From: Nocardia cyriacigeorgica
GTDB taxonomy: Bacteria > Actinomycetota > Actinomycetes > Mycobacteriales > Mycobacteriaceae
Direction: 5' to 3'
Length of the DNA: 64,000 nt
NCBI RefSeq assembly: GCF_029868385.1
Contig: NZ_JARWNX010000020.1
Span: 1 to 64,000 of the forward strand
Shown: positions 47,215-56,319 of the stretch, one piece after another
How the letters are laid out: every line of letters begins with the position of its first letter
How positions within the stretch are numbered: the first letter of the stretch is position 1
The notes under the pieces: generated by a model
What the model was told of the DNA's origin: nothing
Database searches by the model: none
What the model saw: the letters and a program-made list of their open reading frames with translations, nothing else
Translations under genes and position numbers: made by a program

Positions 47215-48819
47215 GTGCTGGCGGCTGGCGACGAGTTCGTGGGTTACACCATCCGGAAAGTGCTCGGCCGCGGCGGTATGGGCACCGTCTATCTGGCCAA
47301 ACATCCCCGGCTACCCCGGCTGACGGCGTTGAAGCTGCTGAACCGGGAGCTGTACACCGACAACGAGATCCGCCGTCGCTTCGAACGTGAAGCCGATCTG
47401 GCCGCCCAGCTGGACCATCCCAATATCGTCACCGTCTACGACCGCGGCGCCGAGGACCGGCAGCTGTGGATCTCCATGCAGTTCGTCCCCGGCGCCGACG
47501 CCTCCATCGCCGATGTGAACGTGCTCGCGCCGGGGCGTGCGGTGCAGATCGTCGCCGAGACCGCGGCCGCGCTGGATTTCGCACACGCCAACCGGGTGCT
47601 GCACCGCGATGTGAAACCGGCGAACATCCTGCTGGCCAAGGCGCCCATCGGCCAGCCGGAACGGGTGCTGCTCACCGATTTCGGCATCGCCGGGATGCGC
47701 GACAGCGACACCACGCTGAGTTCGGCCGACACCATCACCGCGACCCTCGCCTTCGCGGCCCCCGAACAGCTCACCGGCGCCAAACTCGACCATCGCGGCG
47801 ACCAGTATTCGCTGGCCTGCACGCTGTACTGGCTGCTGACCGGTGACTCGCCGTATTCGGCCGCCACGCCCGCCGCGGTCATCAACGGCCATCTGTCCGC
47901 GCCGGTGCCCCGGTTGAGCCGAGCGCGCCCCGGCCTGCCACCCGGCCTCGATGATGTGCTCGCCCGCGCGCTGGCCAAGGATCCGGTCGATCGCTTCGCC
48001 AGCTGTACCGATTTCGCGGCCGCGGCCCGCAGGGCGCTCGGCACCTCGGGAGCGCAGCCGCGATACGCGGGGTGGCTGCCCACCCAGGGCCCGTACCCGC
48101 CGAACCCGCATCCGGGACCGGCCACACCCCACCGCGGCCACGCCGGGCCGCGGCATCCGCATGCCACCCCGCCGCCGCATCCGCTGGCCCCGCCGCCGTC
48201 ACGCGGGGTTCCGCTGCACCGGTACCCGCAACGGCCGGTGCCGGGCCCGCACGCGGCGCCGCGTCCGGGGGTCCCGCCGCGCCCCGGCCCGGCGCCGTCC
48301 ACCGCGTATCCCGTGGCGCACGGCCATCCCGGTCCCGACGCGCCGCACGATCACCGGTTCCCGCTCGGTTCGATGCCGCCGCAGCAGGGTGGTCCGATAC
48401 CGCCGCACGCTCGCCCGCCGGGACAGATCGGTGGGCCGCAGGCGCCGATGGGCGCGCCGCCGGGACATGCGGGTGGGCCACCGGTTGGCGGCGGTCCTGG
48501 TCATCCCGGCGCGGACGGCGGCGCAGGTCATGGGCGCGGCCGGAACCTGCCGCCCGCGAACGAGGGCGGCCGATCCGCCGAACACGGCGTCGTCGAGCCG
48601 ACACCCGCCGCTGGTCCCGGCGGCCATCCGGCACCGGGCCGCGAGGGAGGCGACCCGTCGGCCGCGGACGGCAACGAATCCCGGCCCACACCACCGCGAC
48701 GCCCGCCTGCCGCGGTGATCGACCTGCCCGGCGCACCGCGCCGAACCGGTCGGGCGCCGTTCGGCGGGCAGTTCGGACCGCGTAGGCCACCACCGTCCGG
48801 CCCTGGACCCTCGCCCTGA
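47215..48819 (+). CDS. Ser/Thr protein kinase, soluble
   Basis: 534 aa. GTG 47215 is chosen because it aligns with the paralogue's start (ML-AxGDxFxGY) and has AGGGGGG at good spacing; GTG 47206 is in frame. Hanks kinase domain 1-280: glycine loop LGRGGMGTVYLAKHP, Lys in ALKLLNREL (about 39), HRDVKPANIL (about 130), DFGIA, and APEQL. From 290 to the end the chain is Pro/Gly/His-rich with no membrane helix, unlike typical PknA/B receptors. Tandem paralogue of the next gene. Confidence 0.92.
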   Translation: MLAAGDEFVGYTIRKVLGRGGMGTVYLAKHPRLPRLTALKLLNRELYTDNEIRRRFEREADLAAQLDHPNIVTVYDRGAEDRQLWISMQFVPGADASIADVNVLAPGRAVQIVAETAAALDFAHANRVLHRDVKPANILLAKAPIGQPERVLLTDFGIAGMRDSDTTLSSADTITATLAFAAPEQLTGAKLDHRGDQYSLACTLYWLLTGDSPYSAATPAAVINGHLSAPVPRLSRARPGLPPGLDDVLARALAKDPVDRFASCTDFAAAARRALGTSGAQPRYAGWLPTQGPYPPNPHPGPATPHRGHAGPRHPHATPPPHPLAPPPSRGVPLHRYPQRPVPGPHAAPRPGVPPRPGPAPSTAYPVAHGHPGPDAPHDHRFPLGSMPPQQGGPIPPHARPPGQIGGPQAPMGAPPGHAGGPPVGGGPGHPGADGGAGHGRGRNLPPANEGGRSAEHGVVEPTPAAGPGGHPAPGREGGDPSAADGNESRPTPPRRPPAAVIDLPGAPRRTGRAPFGGQFGPRRPPPSGPGPSP

Positions 48820-48960
48820 TGGAAACTGTCGAGTAGCCGACTGCTGCTATGGTTTCGGTGCTTTCCGTGGCCGGGCCGGGACAGGTTCGACCATGTGTTC
48901 TTTTTGCCTGTACGCCTGTTCATCGGTGGGTCCCGGTGAGCGGCGGGAAGTGGAGCAGAA

Positions 48961-50826
48961 ATGCTGGCCAACGGCGACGTTTTCGCCGGCTATGTCATCG
49001 ACCGTGAACTGGGTCGCGGTGGCATGGGCTCGGTGTACCTCGCGAAGCATCCGCGGTTGCCGCGGATGACAGCGTTGAAGCTGCTGAACCGCGAGATGTT
49101 CTTCGACAAGGAGGTGCGGGCGCGGTTCGAACGGGAGGCGGATCTGGTCGCCCGGCTCGACCACCCCAGCATCGTCACCGTCTACGACCGCGGCCTCGAG
49201 GACGAGCAGCTGTGGATCTCGATGCACTACATCGACGGCGTCGACGCCGCGTCGGTGGATCCGCGCAGGTTGCCGCCCGAGCGCGCGGTGCAGATCATCA
49301 AGGAGACCGCCGAAGCCCTCGATTACGCCCACGGCATGGGCGTACTGCACCGCGACGTCAAACCGGCCAATATCCTGCTGGCCCGCGCCACCAGCGGCCG
49401 CGGTGAACGCGTGTACCTGACCGACTTCGGCATCGCCAGACTGCGCGACGACACCGGCCACCTCACCCAGACCGGCACCTTCACCGCGACGCTGGCCTAC
49501 GCCTCTCCCGAGCAACTCACCGGCGCCACGCTGGATCACCGCTCCGACCAGTATTCGCTGGCCTGCACCCTGTTCTGGCTGTTCACCGGGCACGGCCCGT
49601 TCCAGGCCACCAATCCGGCCGCCGTCATCCAGGGGCATCTGCAATCGCCGCCGCCCGCGCTGAGTTCGGTGCGGCCCGGTCTGCCGCCCGCGCTGGACGG
49701 CGTGCTGGCCAAGGCGATGGCCAAGCGGCCCGACGACCGCTTTGCCTCCTGCTCGGATTTCGCGGCCGCCGCGGGTCAGGCCCTCAACGCTCCGAGCGCG
49801 CCGTCGGTGCCGATCGCCGGACCGACCGCCCAGGGCATGCCGCTGCAAGGCGGTCCGCGCACGGCGATGGGGCAGATGCCGACCCAGACGCCCTATCCGA
49901 CCGCCAACGCGCAGTACACCAGCGGTGCCACGGCGCAGCCGCACGGCAGCGGAACCCATCAGCAGCCGTTCGCCAGTGGAACGCATCAGCAACCGCACGG
50001 CAGCGGCACCCATCAACAGCCGTTCGCCAGCGGCACCCAGCAGCAACCGCACAACAGCGGCACCCAACAGCAGCCGTTCGCCAGTAGCCCGAACGTGCCC
50101 GCACCGCCGCCGATGGCGAATCAGAACCCGTACGCGCAGCAGTCCGGCTTCAACCAGTCGCCGCCGCCCATGTCGCCGGTGTACACCGGACAGCAGGGGC
50201 CGAAGAAGAACACCGGCCTGATCATCGGCATCTGCGCCGGACTCGTGGTGCTGCTCGTGGTGATCATCGGCATCATCGCCGCGGTCGCGGGCGGCGATTC
50301 GAATTCGTCGAGCGGATCGACCTCGTCGTCGACGACCACCACCACGAGCGTCGCACCGGTGCCGGCCACCGCCGAGTCGATCAGCAAGGAATTCCCGGAG
50401 ATGGTGCCCGCCTCCGCCTCCGGTGATGTCGGTTACCACAACGCCAAATGCTGGGAGACCGAACCGCAATACGCGCCCGACCGCGATACGGGCGAACCCG
50501 ATTTCGGCAATTACAGCTGGCAGTGGCGTTGCTACGGCGGCAGCGACAACGACGATCCGTTCTACCGGTTCTACGTCTACGACAGCGCCGCCGATGTGCA
50601 GTCGGTGATCGATGGACTGCCGTCGAGCGCGACCAAGTCCTCCGACGTCAACGGCGGACAGACCTACACCAACTACAAGATCGATTCCGACGGCCCCAAG
50701 ATGGTCACCGTTTTCACCGGTGAACCCGAGCGCGGCCAGTTCCTGATGTACACCGACGGCATCGTCGGCACCATCGACGAGGTGCTGACGTGGTGGAAGT
50801 CGGCGCCGTTGAACGCACCGAACTGA
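48961..50826 (+). CDS. Ser/Thr protein kinase, membrane receptor type
   Basis: 621 aa. Kinase domain 1-280 close to the preceding paralogue: LGRGGMGSVYLAKHP, ALKLLNREMF, HRDVKPANILLA, DFGIA, SPEQL. Juxtamembrane region 285-415 is Gln/His/Ser-rich with six 9-residue repeats (PHGSGTHQQ / PFASGTHQQ). One transmembrane helix (TGLIIGICAGLVVLLVV, about 418-443) leads to a ~175-aa external domain with two Cys (KCWETEP and WRCYGG, probably disulfide-linked). A PASTA repeat is not present. Signal probably envelope-derived. Confidence 0.93.
   Translation: MLANGDVFAGYVIDRELGRGGMGSVYLAKHPRLPRMTALKLLNREMFFDKEVRARFEREADLVARLDHPSIVTVYDRGLEDEQLWISMHYIDGVDAASVDPRRLPPERAVQIIKETAEALDYAHGMGVLHRDVKPANILLARATSGRGERVYLTDFGIARLRDDTGHLTQTGTFTATLAYASPEQLTGATLDHRSDQYSLACTLFWLFTGHGPFQATNPAAVIQGHLQSPPPALSSVRPGLPPALDGVLAKAMAKRPDDRFASCSDFAAAAGQALNAPSAPSVPIAGPTAQGMPLQGGPRTAMGQMPTQTPYPTANAQYTSGATAQPHGSGTHQQPFASGTHQQPHGSGTHQQPFASGTQQQPHNSGTQQQPFASSPNVPAPPPMANQNPYAQQSGFNQSPPPMSPVYTGQQGPKKNTGLIIGICAGLVVLLVVIIGIIAAVAGGDSNSSSGSTSSSTTTTTSVAPVPATAESISKEFPEMVPASASGDVGYHNAKCWETEPQYAPDRDTGEPDFGNYSWQWRCYGGSDNDDPFYRFYVYDSAADVQSVIDGLPSSATKSSDVNGGQTYTNYKIDSDGPKMVTVFTGEPERGQFLMYTDGIVGTIDEVLTWWKSAPLNAPN
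49939..50091 (+). repeat. 27-bp coding tandem repeat in kinase linker
   Basis: Six 27-bp units alternate to give a 54-bp period, encoding PHGSGTHQQ and PFASGTHQQ variants. Later units are more diverged (THQQ to TQQQ, PHG to PHN). Such arrays expand and contract by slippage, so linker length may vary between strains. Confidence 0.8.
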
Positions 50827-50832
50827 CCGAGC

Positions 50833-50851
50833 CCGCGGGTCATCCCCGCGG
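50833..50851 (+). terminator. Hairpin after receptor kinase
   Basis: CCGCGGG (50833-50839) and CCCGCGG (50845-50851) with loop TCATC, 7 bp after the stop codon. No U-tract. Confidence 0.6.
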
Positions 50852-50905
50852 TCTGGGTGGATTCCCCGATGGCGCGGCGGCGCGAACGCCGACAGACTGG
50901 TCACC

Positions 50906-51682
50906 ATGACACCGCACGCCGTTGGCATCGAATCCGCCCAGACGCAGGCCCCGGCCGTCGTCGCGGCCACCGCCGAGAACCTGACCAAGGTGTACGGCAC
51001 CGGAGACACCCAGGTCACCGCGCTGGATTCGGTATCGGCCGAATTCGTCAAGGGCGAATTCACCGCGATCATGGGACCCTCCGGCTCCGGTAAATCCACC
51101 CTGATGCACTGCCTGGCCGGCCTCGACAGCGCCAGCTCGGGCACGGTGCGCCTCGGTGACACCGCATTGAGCGAACTGTCCGATAAACAGATGACCAGGC
51201 TGCGGCGCGACCGGATCGGATTCGTGTTCCAAGCGTTCAACCTGGTGCCGACGCTGACGGCACTGGAGAACATCACCCTGCCGCTGGACATCGCGGGTCG
51301 CGCACCCGATCAGCAGTGGCTCGATACCGTGCTCGACCGGCTCGGGCTCACCGATCGGCTCACCCACCGGCCCAGCGAACTGTCCGGCGGCCAGCAACAG
51401 CGCGTGGCGTGCGCGCGGGCGTTGGCGGGTAAACCGGAGATCATCTTCGGCGACGAACCGACCGGCAACCTGGACTCGCGGTCCTCCGGTGAGGTGCTCT
51501 CGATCCTGCGCGCGGCGGTCGACGAATTCGGCCAGACGGTCGTCATCGTCACCCATGAACCGCATGCCGCCGCCTACGCCGACCGGGTCGTCTTCCTGGC
51601 CGACGGCCGCATCGTCGACGAATTACGTGAGCCGACCGCCGATTCGGTGCTGGACCGGATGAAGGCGCTGGAGACGAAGTGA
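50906..51682 (+). CDS. ABC transporter ATPase, MacB/LolD type
   Basis: 258 aa. Complete ABC ATPase: Walker A GPSGSGKST (about 53-61), Q-loop FQAFNL, signature LSGGQQQR (about 158-165), Walker B IIFGDEPTGNLD, H-loop VTHE. The GxxxPTGNLD motif and gene pairing with a single FtsX-type permease place it in the MacB/LolD group, which uses mechanotransmission to move lipids, lipoproteins or peptides rather than channel transport. Overlaps the permease gene (GTGATGG junction). Confidence 0.93.
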   Translation: MTPHAVGIESAQTQAPAVVAATAENLTKVYGTGDTQVTALDSVSAEFVKGEFTAIMGPSGSGKSTLMHCLAGLDSASSGTVRLGDTALSELSDKQMTRLRRDRIGFVFQAFNLVPTLTALENITLPLDIAGRAPDQQWLDTVLDRLGLTDRLTHRPSELSGGQQQRVACARALAGKPEIIFGDEPTGNLDSRSSGEVLSILRAAVDEFGQTVVIVTHEPHAAAYADRVVFLADGRIVDELREPTADSVLDRMKALETK

Positions 51683-54261
51683 TGGCGGGCAATCCGATGC
51701 GCAAGGTGGCCTTGCGCAATCTGGCCGCGCACAAGGTGCGGTTGGTGCTCACCCTGCTGTCGGTGGTGCTCGGCACCGCCTTCATCGCCGGGTCGTTCGT
51801 CTTCACCGACACCTTGCAGCGCACCTTCGACGGGATCTTCGCCGATGAGGCCAGGGGCGTCGACGTACGCGTCAGCCCGGAGGAACGGCAGTCGCTGGGT
51901 GTTCCGCAGGATGTGGTGGACGAGATCGCCGCCATGGACGGGGTGCGCGCGGTCGCGCCGAGCGTCGGTGGCTCGGTGGTCCTGCTCGACCCGGAGGGCA
52001 AAAAGGCCGTGCAGACCGGCGGTGCGCCGAGCTGGGGCGAGTCCTATCTGCCGCCCGAGCAGGCGATCGCCGAACCCGAGCAGTTCCTCGCGGGCGCACC
52101 GCCCGCCCGCGCCGGTGAGATCGCGCTGAACAGCGGCGGCGCCGAGCGGGCCGGGCTCTCGGTGGGCGACCGCACCAAGGTGCTCATCCCCTCACAGGGC
52201 ACCTTCGACGTCACGCTCACCGGCATCTACGACGTCGCCACCGACACCGGCGGATTCATCGGGGTGCTGTTCGAGGACGGCCAGGCGCGCGACCTGTTCA
52301 CCGATGGCGACCATGTCGCCCACGTCGACGTCGCGGCGCAGGGCATACCCGGTGACGAACTGCGCGACAGGATCGACACGGCCTTCCCCGACCTGAAAGT
52401 GCAGAACGGCGAGCAGGTGCGCGCCGAGATGAAGGCCGAGGTCTCCGAGGCGCTCAACTTCATCAACTACTTCCTGCTCGCCTTCGGTGCGATCGCGCTG
52501 ATCGTCGGCACCTTCATCATCTACAACACCTTCTCCATGATCGTGGCCCAGCGGCTGCGCGAGCTGGCGCTGTTGCGTGCCATCGGGGCCAGCAGACAGC
52601 AGGTCGGACGGTCGGTGGTGGCGGAGGCTTTCGTGATCGGCGTGATCGGCAGCGTCATCGGATTGGCGGCCGGGGTCGCCTTGGCCTTCGGGCTGTCGGC
52701 GATGCTGAACGCTTTCGATCTCGGGCTGCCGACCGGTTCGATGACGGTGCTGCCGCGCACGATCCTGGTCGGCCTGCTCGTCGGTCTGCTCGTCACCATG
52801 GCCAGCGCGTATGCACCGGCGCGGCGGGCGGCGAAGATCCCGCCGGTGCAGGCGATGCGCGAGGAATTCGCCTCGGCCGGTGAATCGCTGCGGGTGCGGA
52901 CCTGGCTCGGACTCGGGCTCGCGGTGGTCGGCGTGGTGCTCGTGGTGGTCGGCGCGCAGTCGACCGGTGGTACGGCGGCGGCGATCGTCGGTGTCGGCGC
53001 ACTGGCCTTGATCTTCGCGGTGCTGCTGGCCTCGCCCGCACTGTCGCGGCCGGTGGTGGGTGGGCTCGGCGTGCTGCTGCGCCCGTTCGGCCCGATCGGG
53101 CGGATGGCCCGCAACAATGCCGTGCGTAACCCGCGCCGTACCGCGGCGACGGCGTTCGCGCTCACGCTCGGGTTGATGTTGGTCTCGGCCATCGGCATGC
53201 TCGGCGCCTCCGCCAAGGCGAGTGTCGGGGTGCTGGTCGACAAGGGTGTGGCAGCCGATTACGTCCTGGCCGGACCGCAAGGGGCCGGAGTTCCCGGGCC
53301 CGCCGTGGCGGCGGCGCGCGGCGTGACCGGGGTGGCCGAAGTGGTCGCGATCCGTGGTGTGGGGGTGAAGATCAACGATGACGAGGAGTTCGGCACCTCG
53401 CCCGACGGACCGTTGGATCGGGTGCTGAACTACGACATGCTCAGCGGCACCGGCACCCTGGGCGACCACGACATCCTCGTCGCCGAAGACGAAGCGGCCG
53501 AACACGATCTGAGCGCGGGCCAGCAGATCACGCTCACCAGCATGGACAAGAAGGAGATACCCGTCACTGTCGCCGGTGTGTACCGGAAGTCGCCGCTGAT
53601 GGGCCCGCTGGTCGTGCCGCCCGCGGTATTCGACCAGGTGATACCGCAGAATATGCGGATCAACCTGCTGGCCCTCGTCGCGGCCGAACCCGGCGCCGAC
53701 CTCACCGCCATGCGCGCCGATCTGGAGCAGGCCACCGTGCAGTCGGTATTCGGCGCCGACCAGCCGGGTGCGGCGACCGGCCAGGACCGGTCGACGGAGG
53801 CGTCGCTGGTCCAGGTACAGGACCGTGAGGAGTTCAAGGGCGCCCAGGGCAGGCAGATCAACACCATGCTGGCGATCCTGTACGGACTGCTCGCTCTCGC
53901 GGTGGTGATCGCCATCCTCGGCATCGTCAACACCCTCGCCCTGTCGGTGGTGGAGCGCCGCCGCGAGATCGGCATGCTCCGCGCCGTCGGTACCCAACGT
54001 GCCCAGGTGCGGCGCACCATCTACCTGGAATCCATGCTCATCGCGGTCTTCGGTGCCATCGTCGGCGCGATCCTCGGCCTCGGCCTGGGCGTCGGATTCC
54101 TGCGCACCCTGCGCGATCTCGGACTCGACCAGATCGCCGTCCCCTGGGGCCAGGTGGTGCTGATGCTCGTCGGTTCGGCAGTGGTCGGCGTGCTCGCGGC
54201 GCTGTGGCCCGCCATCCGCGCGGCCCGCACCCCACCGCTGGCGGCCATCGCGGACCTGTAG
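51679..54261 (+). CDS. FtsX-type ABC permease (DUF214)
   Basis: 860 aa; GTG 51679 or ATG 51682. Two FtsX domains: the first follows a ~230-aa extracytoplasmic region after the first helix (ALRNLAAHKVRLVLTLLSVVLG start; helices about 270-400), the second follows another external region and ends with helices up to residue 860 (AVVIAILGIVNTLALSVVERRREIGMLRAVG). It works with the ATPase just upstream. Probable role: export of a lipid or lipoprotein, or control of cell-wall hydrolases. Cargo unknown. Confidence 0.9.
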   Translation: MMAGNPMRKVALRNLAAHKVRLVLTLLSVVLGTAFIAGSFVFTDTLQRTFDGIFADEARGVDVRVSPEERQSLGVPQDVVDEIAAMDGVRAVAPSVGGSVVLLDPEGKKAVQTGGAPSWGESYLPPEQAIAEPEQFLAGAPPARAGEIALNSGGAERAGLSVGDRTKVLIPSQGTFDVTLTGIYDVATDTGGFIGVLFEDGQARDLFTDGDHVAHVDVAAQGIPGDELRDRIDTAFPDLKVQNGEQVRAEMKAEVSEALNFINYFLLAFGAIALIVGTFIIYNTFSMIVAQRLRELALLRAIGASRQQVGRSVVAEAFVIGVIGSVIGLAAGVALAFGLSAMLNAFDLGLPTGSMTVLPRTILVGLLVGLLVTMASAYAPARRAAKIPPVQAMREEFASAGESLRVRTWLGLGLAVVGVVLVVVGAQSTGGTAAAIVGVGALALIFAVLLASPALSRPVVGGLGVLLRPFGPIGRMARNNAVRNPRRTAATAFALTLGLMLVSAIGMLGASAKASVGVLVDKGVAADYVLAGPQGAGVPGPAVAAARGVTGVAEVVAIRGVGVKINDDEEFGTSPDGPLDRVLNYDMLSGTGTLGDHDILVAEDEAAEHDLSAGQQITLTSMDKKEIPVTVAGVYRKSPLMGPLVVPPAVFDQVIPQNMRINLLALVAAEPGADLTAMRADLEQATVQSVFGADQPGAATGQDRSTEASLVQVQDREEFKGAQGRQINTMLAILYGLLALAVVIAILGIVNTLALSVVERRREIGMLRAVGTQRAQVRRTIYLESMLIAVFGAIVGAILGLGLGVGFLRTLRDLGLDQIAVPWGQVVLMLVGSAVVGVLAALWPAIRAARTPPLAAIADL

Positions 54262-54265
54262 CGGA

Positions 54266-54306
54266 TGCGGTCGCGGTGCGCTCCCGACCGAGCGCCCGCG
54301 ACCGCA
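54266..54306. terminator. Bidirectional terminator after ABC permease
   Basis: Perfect 11-bp inverted repeat TGCGGTCGCGG (54266-54276) and CCGCGACCGCA (54296-54306), with an inner stem GCGCT (54278-54282) and AGCGC (54291-54295). Very stable hairpin between convergent genes. Confidence 0.82.
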
Positions 54307-54367
54307 ATCACCTCAGCTGTGGAAGCGCGGCGGCATCGCTGTCGCCGCAATGATCGACCGCGGCGAT

Positions 54368-54694
54368 TTATGCGGAATGCCGGTCCAGGTACTCCGAGAC
54401 GGCTCGCCGGATGACTTCGCTCGGGGTTGCTTCTTCACGTTCGGCCTGGGCGGCCAGGCGTTCACGCAAAGCATCGGGCAGTCGTACCGACTGTCCGGGC
54501 GTGTTTCCCTTCCTGATGCCCGCAGGGCGGCCTTTTCGCAGCACAGTCGTGCCGATCTCCACCGGCCCGACGATCTCGGTGTCCCGGACCGGGTTTGCCG
54601 CGTAGTCGTCGGCCATTCGTTCATAGTCGGCGACGGTGAGCTGCCTCCGGTCGCCGCCTCCTACGGGTTCACGACTCGAGCCTTTCGTGCTCAT
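54368..54694 (-). CDS. Ribbon-helix-helix antitoxin-like protein
   Basis: 108 aa from ATG 54694 (GGAGAGGAGAGA upstream), overlapping the toxin-like stop (ATGA). A C-terminal RHH/CopG domain (about 68-108): GQSVRLPDALRERLAAQ, then TPSEVIRRAVSEYLDRH. The N-terminal ~60 residues are polar (DYERMADDYAAN) and would wrap the toxin. Gene order is toxin-like first, antitoxin second, as in brnTA-type modules. Confidence 0.72.
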   Translation of the reverse strand: MSTKGSSREPVGGGDRRQLTVADYERMADDYAANPVRDTEIVGPVEIGTTVLRKGRPAGIRKGNTPGQSVRLPDALRERLAAQAEREEATPSEVIRRAVSEYLDRHSA

Positions 54695-55008
54695 AGGTTG
54701 TCTCTCCTCTCCGGTCGTTGCCGGGCAAGGTCGCTGTCCCCGAGTAGCGCCTCCAGCTGGAGCTGCCTGACCGTCTGGGGTCGCAACATCATCGCGTGGA
54801 AGACAACCCATTCGGCGGGATCGACGAGGTCGGCAATGACCTCGAGTAGCGGCTCGTCGTCATCGAAGTTTCCGATGAAGAGGTGCGGCGCAGCGCCGGG
54901 TAGTCGCGGGGTCACTTGCACGCGTAGCAGTGGATACGACACCACCGCCCGAATCTCCTGTTCAGTTATCCCGTGCTTTCTCGCGCATTCGAGGATGGTG
55001 ATCCGCAC
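54691..55008 (-). CDS. Toxin-like protein of RHH-linked TA pair
   Basis: 105 aa. MRITILECARKHGITEQEIR at the start, then a central beta part (LFIGNFDDDEPLLEVIADLVD) and VVFHAMMLRPQTVRQL near the end. This layout, with conserved H-A-M-x-x-R/P toward the C-terminus, resembles the small RNase-like proteins that pair with RHH antitoxins (BrnT-like fold). Overlap with the antitoxin and a palindromic operator upstream support a type II TA module. Toxin activity is inferred. Confidence 0.65.
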   Translation of the reverse strand: MRITILECARKHGITEQEIRAVVSYPLLRVQVTPRLPGAAPHLFIGNFDDDEPLLEVIADLVDPAEWVVFHAMMLRPQTVRQLQLEALLGDSDLARQRPERRDNL

Positions 55009-55009
55009 G

Positions 55010-55033
55010 CCAGAAGTGTATTACATTTTCTGG
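55010..55033. promoter_or_regulatory. Putative TA operator dyad
   Basis: CCAGAA (55010-55015) and TTCTGG (55028-55033) flank an AT-rich core with TGTA-T-TACA, immediately before the toxin-like start. Likely bound by the RHH antitoxin. The remaining ~100 bp to the VWA gene show nothing else. Confidence 0.55.
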
Positions 55034-55134
55034 AGATGGTCGATCTGCTCTGACTGTGGCGAATCGGGGTGCCGCTCCAGTCGTAGGCCGACGTCAGTTT
55101 TTCGGTTGGCGACCCGCTGCCGGGTCCCTGTCGG

Positions 55135-56319
55135 TCATGGTCGTCCTGTTGTGGTGTTGGCCCAGGTGCGGAGGTCGCCGCGGGCGAGGGCCAGGGCGAG
55201 GAGGTCGGGGAAGTGGTCGGGGGTGCAGGCGAAGGTGGGGATGTCGAGTGCGGCGAGGGCGGCGGCGTTGTCGTGGTCGTAGGCGGGGGCGCCCTCGTCG
55301 GAGAGGGCGAGCAGGACGACGGTTTGTACGCCGGATTCCTTCAGCGCGTTGATCCGGCGCAGCATTTCGTCGCGGATACCGCCCTCGTAGAGGTCGGAGA
55401 TCAGTACGAACAGCGTTTCCTCGGGGCGGGTGACGAGGGTCTGGCAGTAGGCGAGTGCGCGGTTGATATCGGTGCCGCCGCCGAGTTGGGTGCCGAACAG
55501 GACATCGACCGGATCGGCGAGATGTTCGGTCAGATCCACCACTTCGGTGTCGAAGACGACCAGCGATGTGCGCAGTGAACGGATGGAGGCGAGCACCGCA
55601 CCGAATACCGACGCGTACACCACACTCGCGGCCATGGACCCGGATTGGTCGATGGCAAGCACCACATCCCGGCGCACCGCGGTGGCGCGGCGGCCGTAAC
55701 CGACGAGGCGTTCGGGTACCACGGTGCGCTGCTCGGGCAGATAGTTGGCCAGGTTCTTGCGAATGGTGCGGTCCCAGTCGATGTCGCGCGGACGTGGCCT
55801 GCGCACCCGCGCCGCGCGATCGAGCGCTCCGGTGACCGCGGTGATGGTCCGCGTGGCGATCCGCCGTTCGATATCGCGCACCACCCGCTCGACCACGGTG
55901 CGTGCGGTGGCCCGTGTGGTTTCCGGCATCACCCGGTTCAAGCCGAGCAGGGTGCCGACCAGATGCACATCCGGTTCCACCGCCTCGAGCAGTTCCGGTT
56001 CCAACAGCAGCTGGGTGAGGTTCAGCCGTTCGATGGCGTCGCGCTGCATCACCTCGACCACCGATGACGGGAAATAGGTGCGGATATCGCCGAGCCAGCG
56101 GGCCACGCGCGGCGCCGAACCCTGCAAACCCGCCGACCGCGGCCCCGACTCGGGTCGATCGCTGTCGTAGAGCGTGGACAGCGCACCGTCCATCGCGGCA
56201 TCGTCACCGGATTCGAGGCCGCCGAGTTCGGGTTCGGCAGCGGTGCCGAGCACCAGACGCCAACGGCGGGTCTGCGATTCGCCGGATTCGTCGGCTGGTT
56301 CGTCGCGCGTATCGTTCAT
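55135..56319 (-). CDS. VWA-domain protein of MoxR system
   Basis: 394 aa, ATG overlapping the DUF5682 stop. N-terminal helical region (about 40-195) with RWLGDIRTYFP and RDIERR motifs, then a von Willebrand A domain (about 215-390) with a complete MIDAS: DQSGSMAAS (about 220), Thr in GGGTDIN, and Asp in LISDLYEGG. VWA proteins are adaptors or substrates for MoxR AAA+ chaperones. Last gene of the four-gene operon. Cytosolic, no membrane helix. Confidence 0.88.
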   Translation of the reverse strand: MNDTRDEPADESGESQTRRWRLVLGTAAEPELGGLESGDDAAMDGALSTLYDSDRPESGPRSAGLQGSAPRVARWLGDIRTYFPSSVVEVMQRDAIERLNLTQLLLEPELLEAVEPDVHLVGTLLGLNRVMPETTRATARTVVERVVRDIERRIATRTITAVTGALDRAARVRRPRPRDIDWDRTIRKNLANYLPEQRTVVPERLVGYGRRATAVRRDVVLAIDQSGSMAASVVYASVFGAVLASIRSLRTSLVVFDTEVVDLTEHLADPVDVLFGTQLGGGTDINRALAYCQTLVTRPEETLFVLISDLYEGGIRDEMLRRINALKESGVQTVVLLALSDEGAPAYDHDNAAALAALDIPTFACTPDHFPDLLALALARGDLRTWANTTTGRP

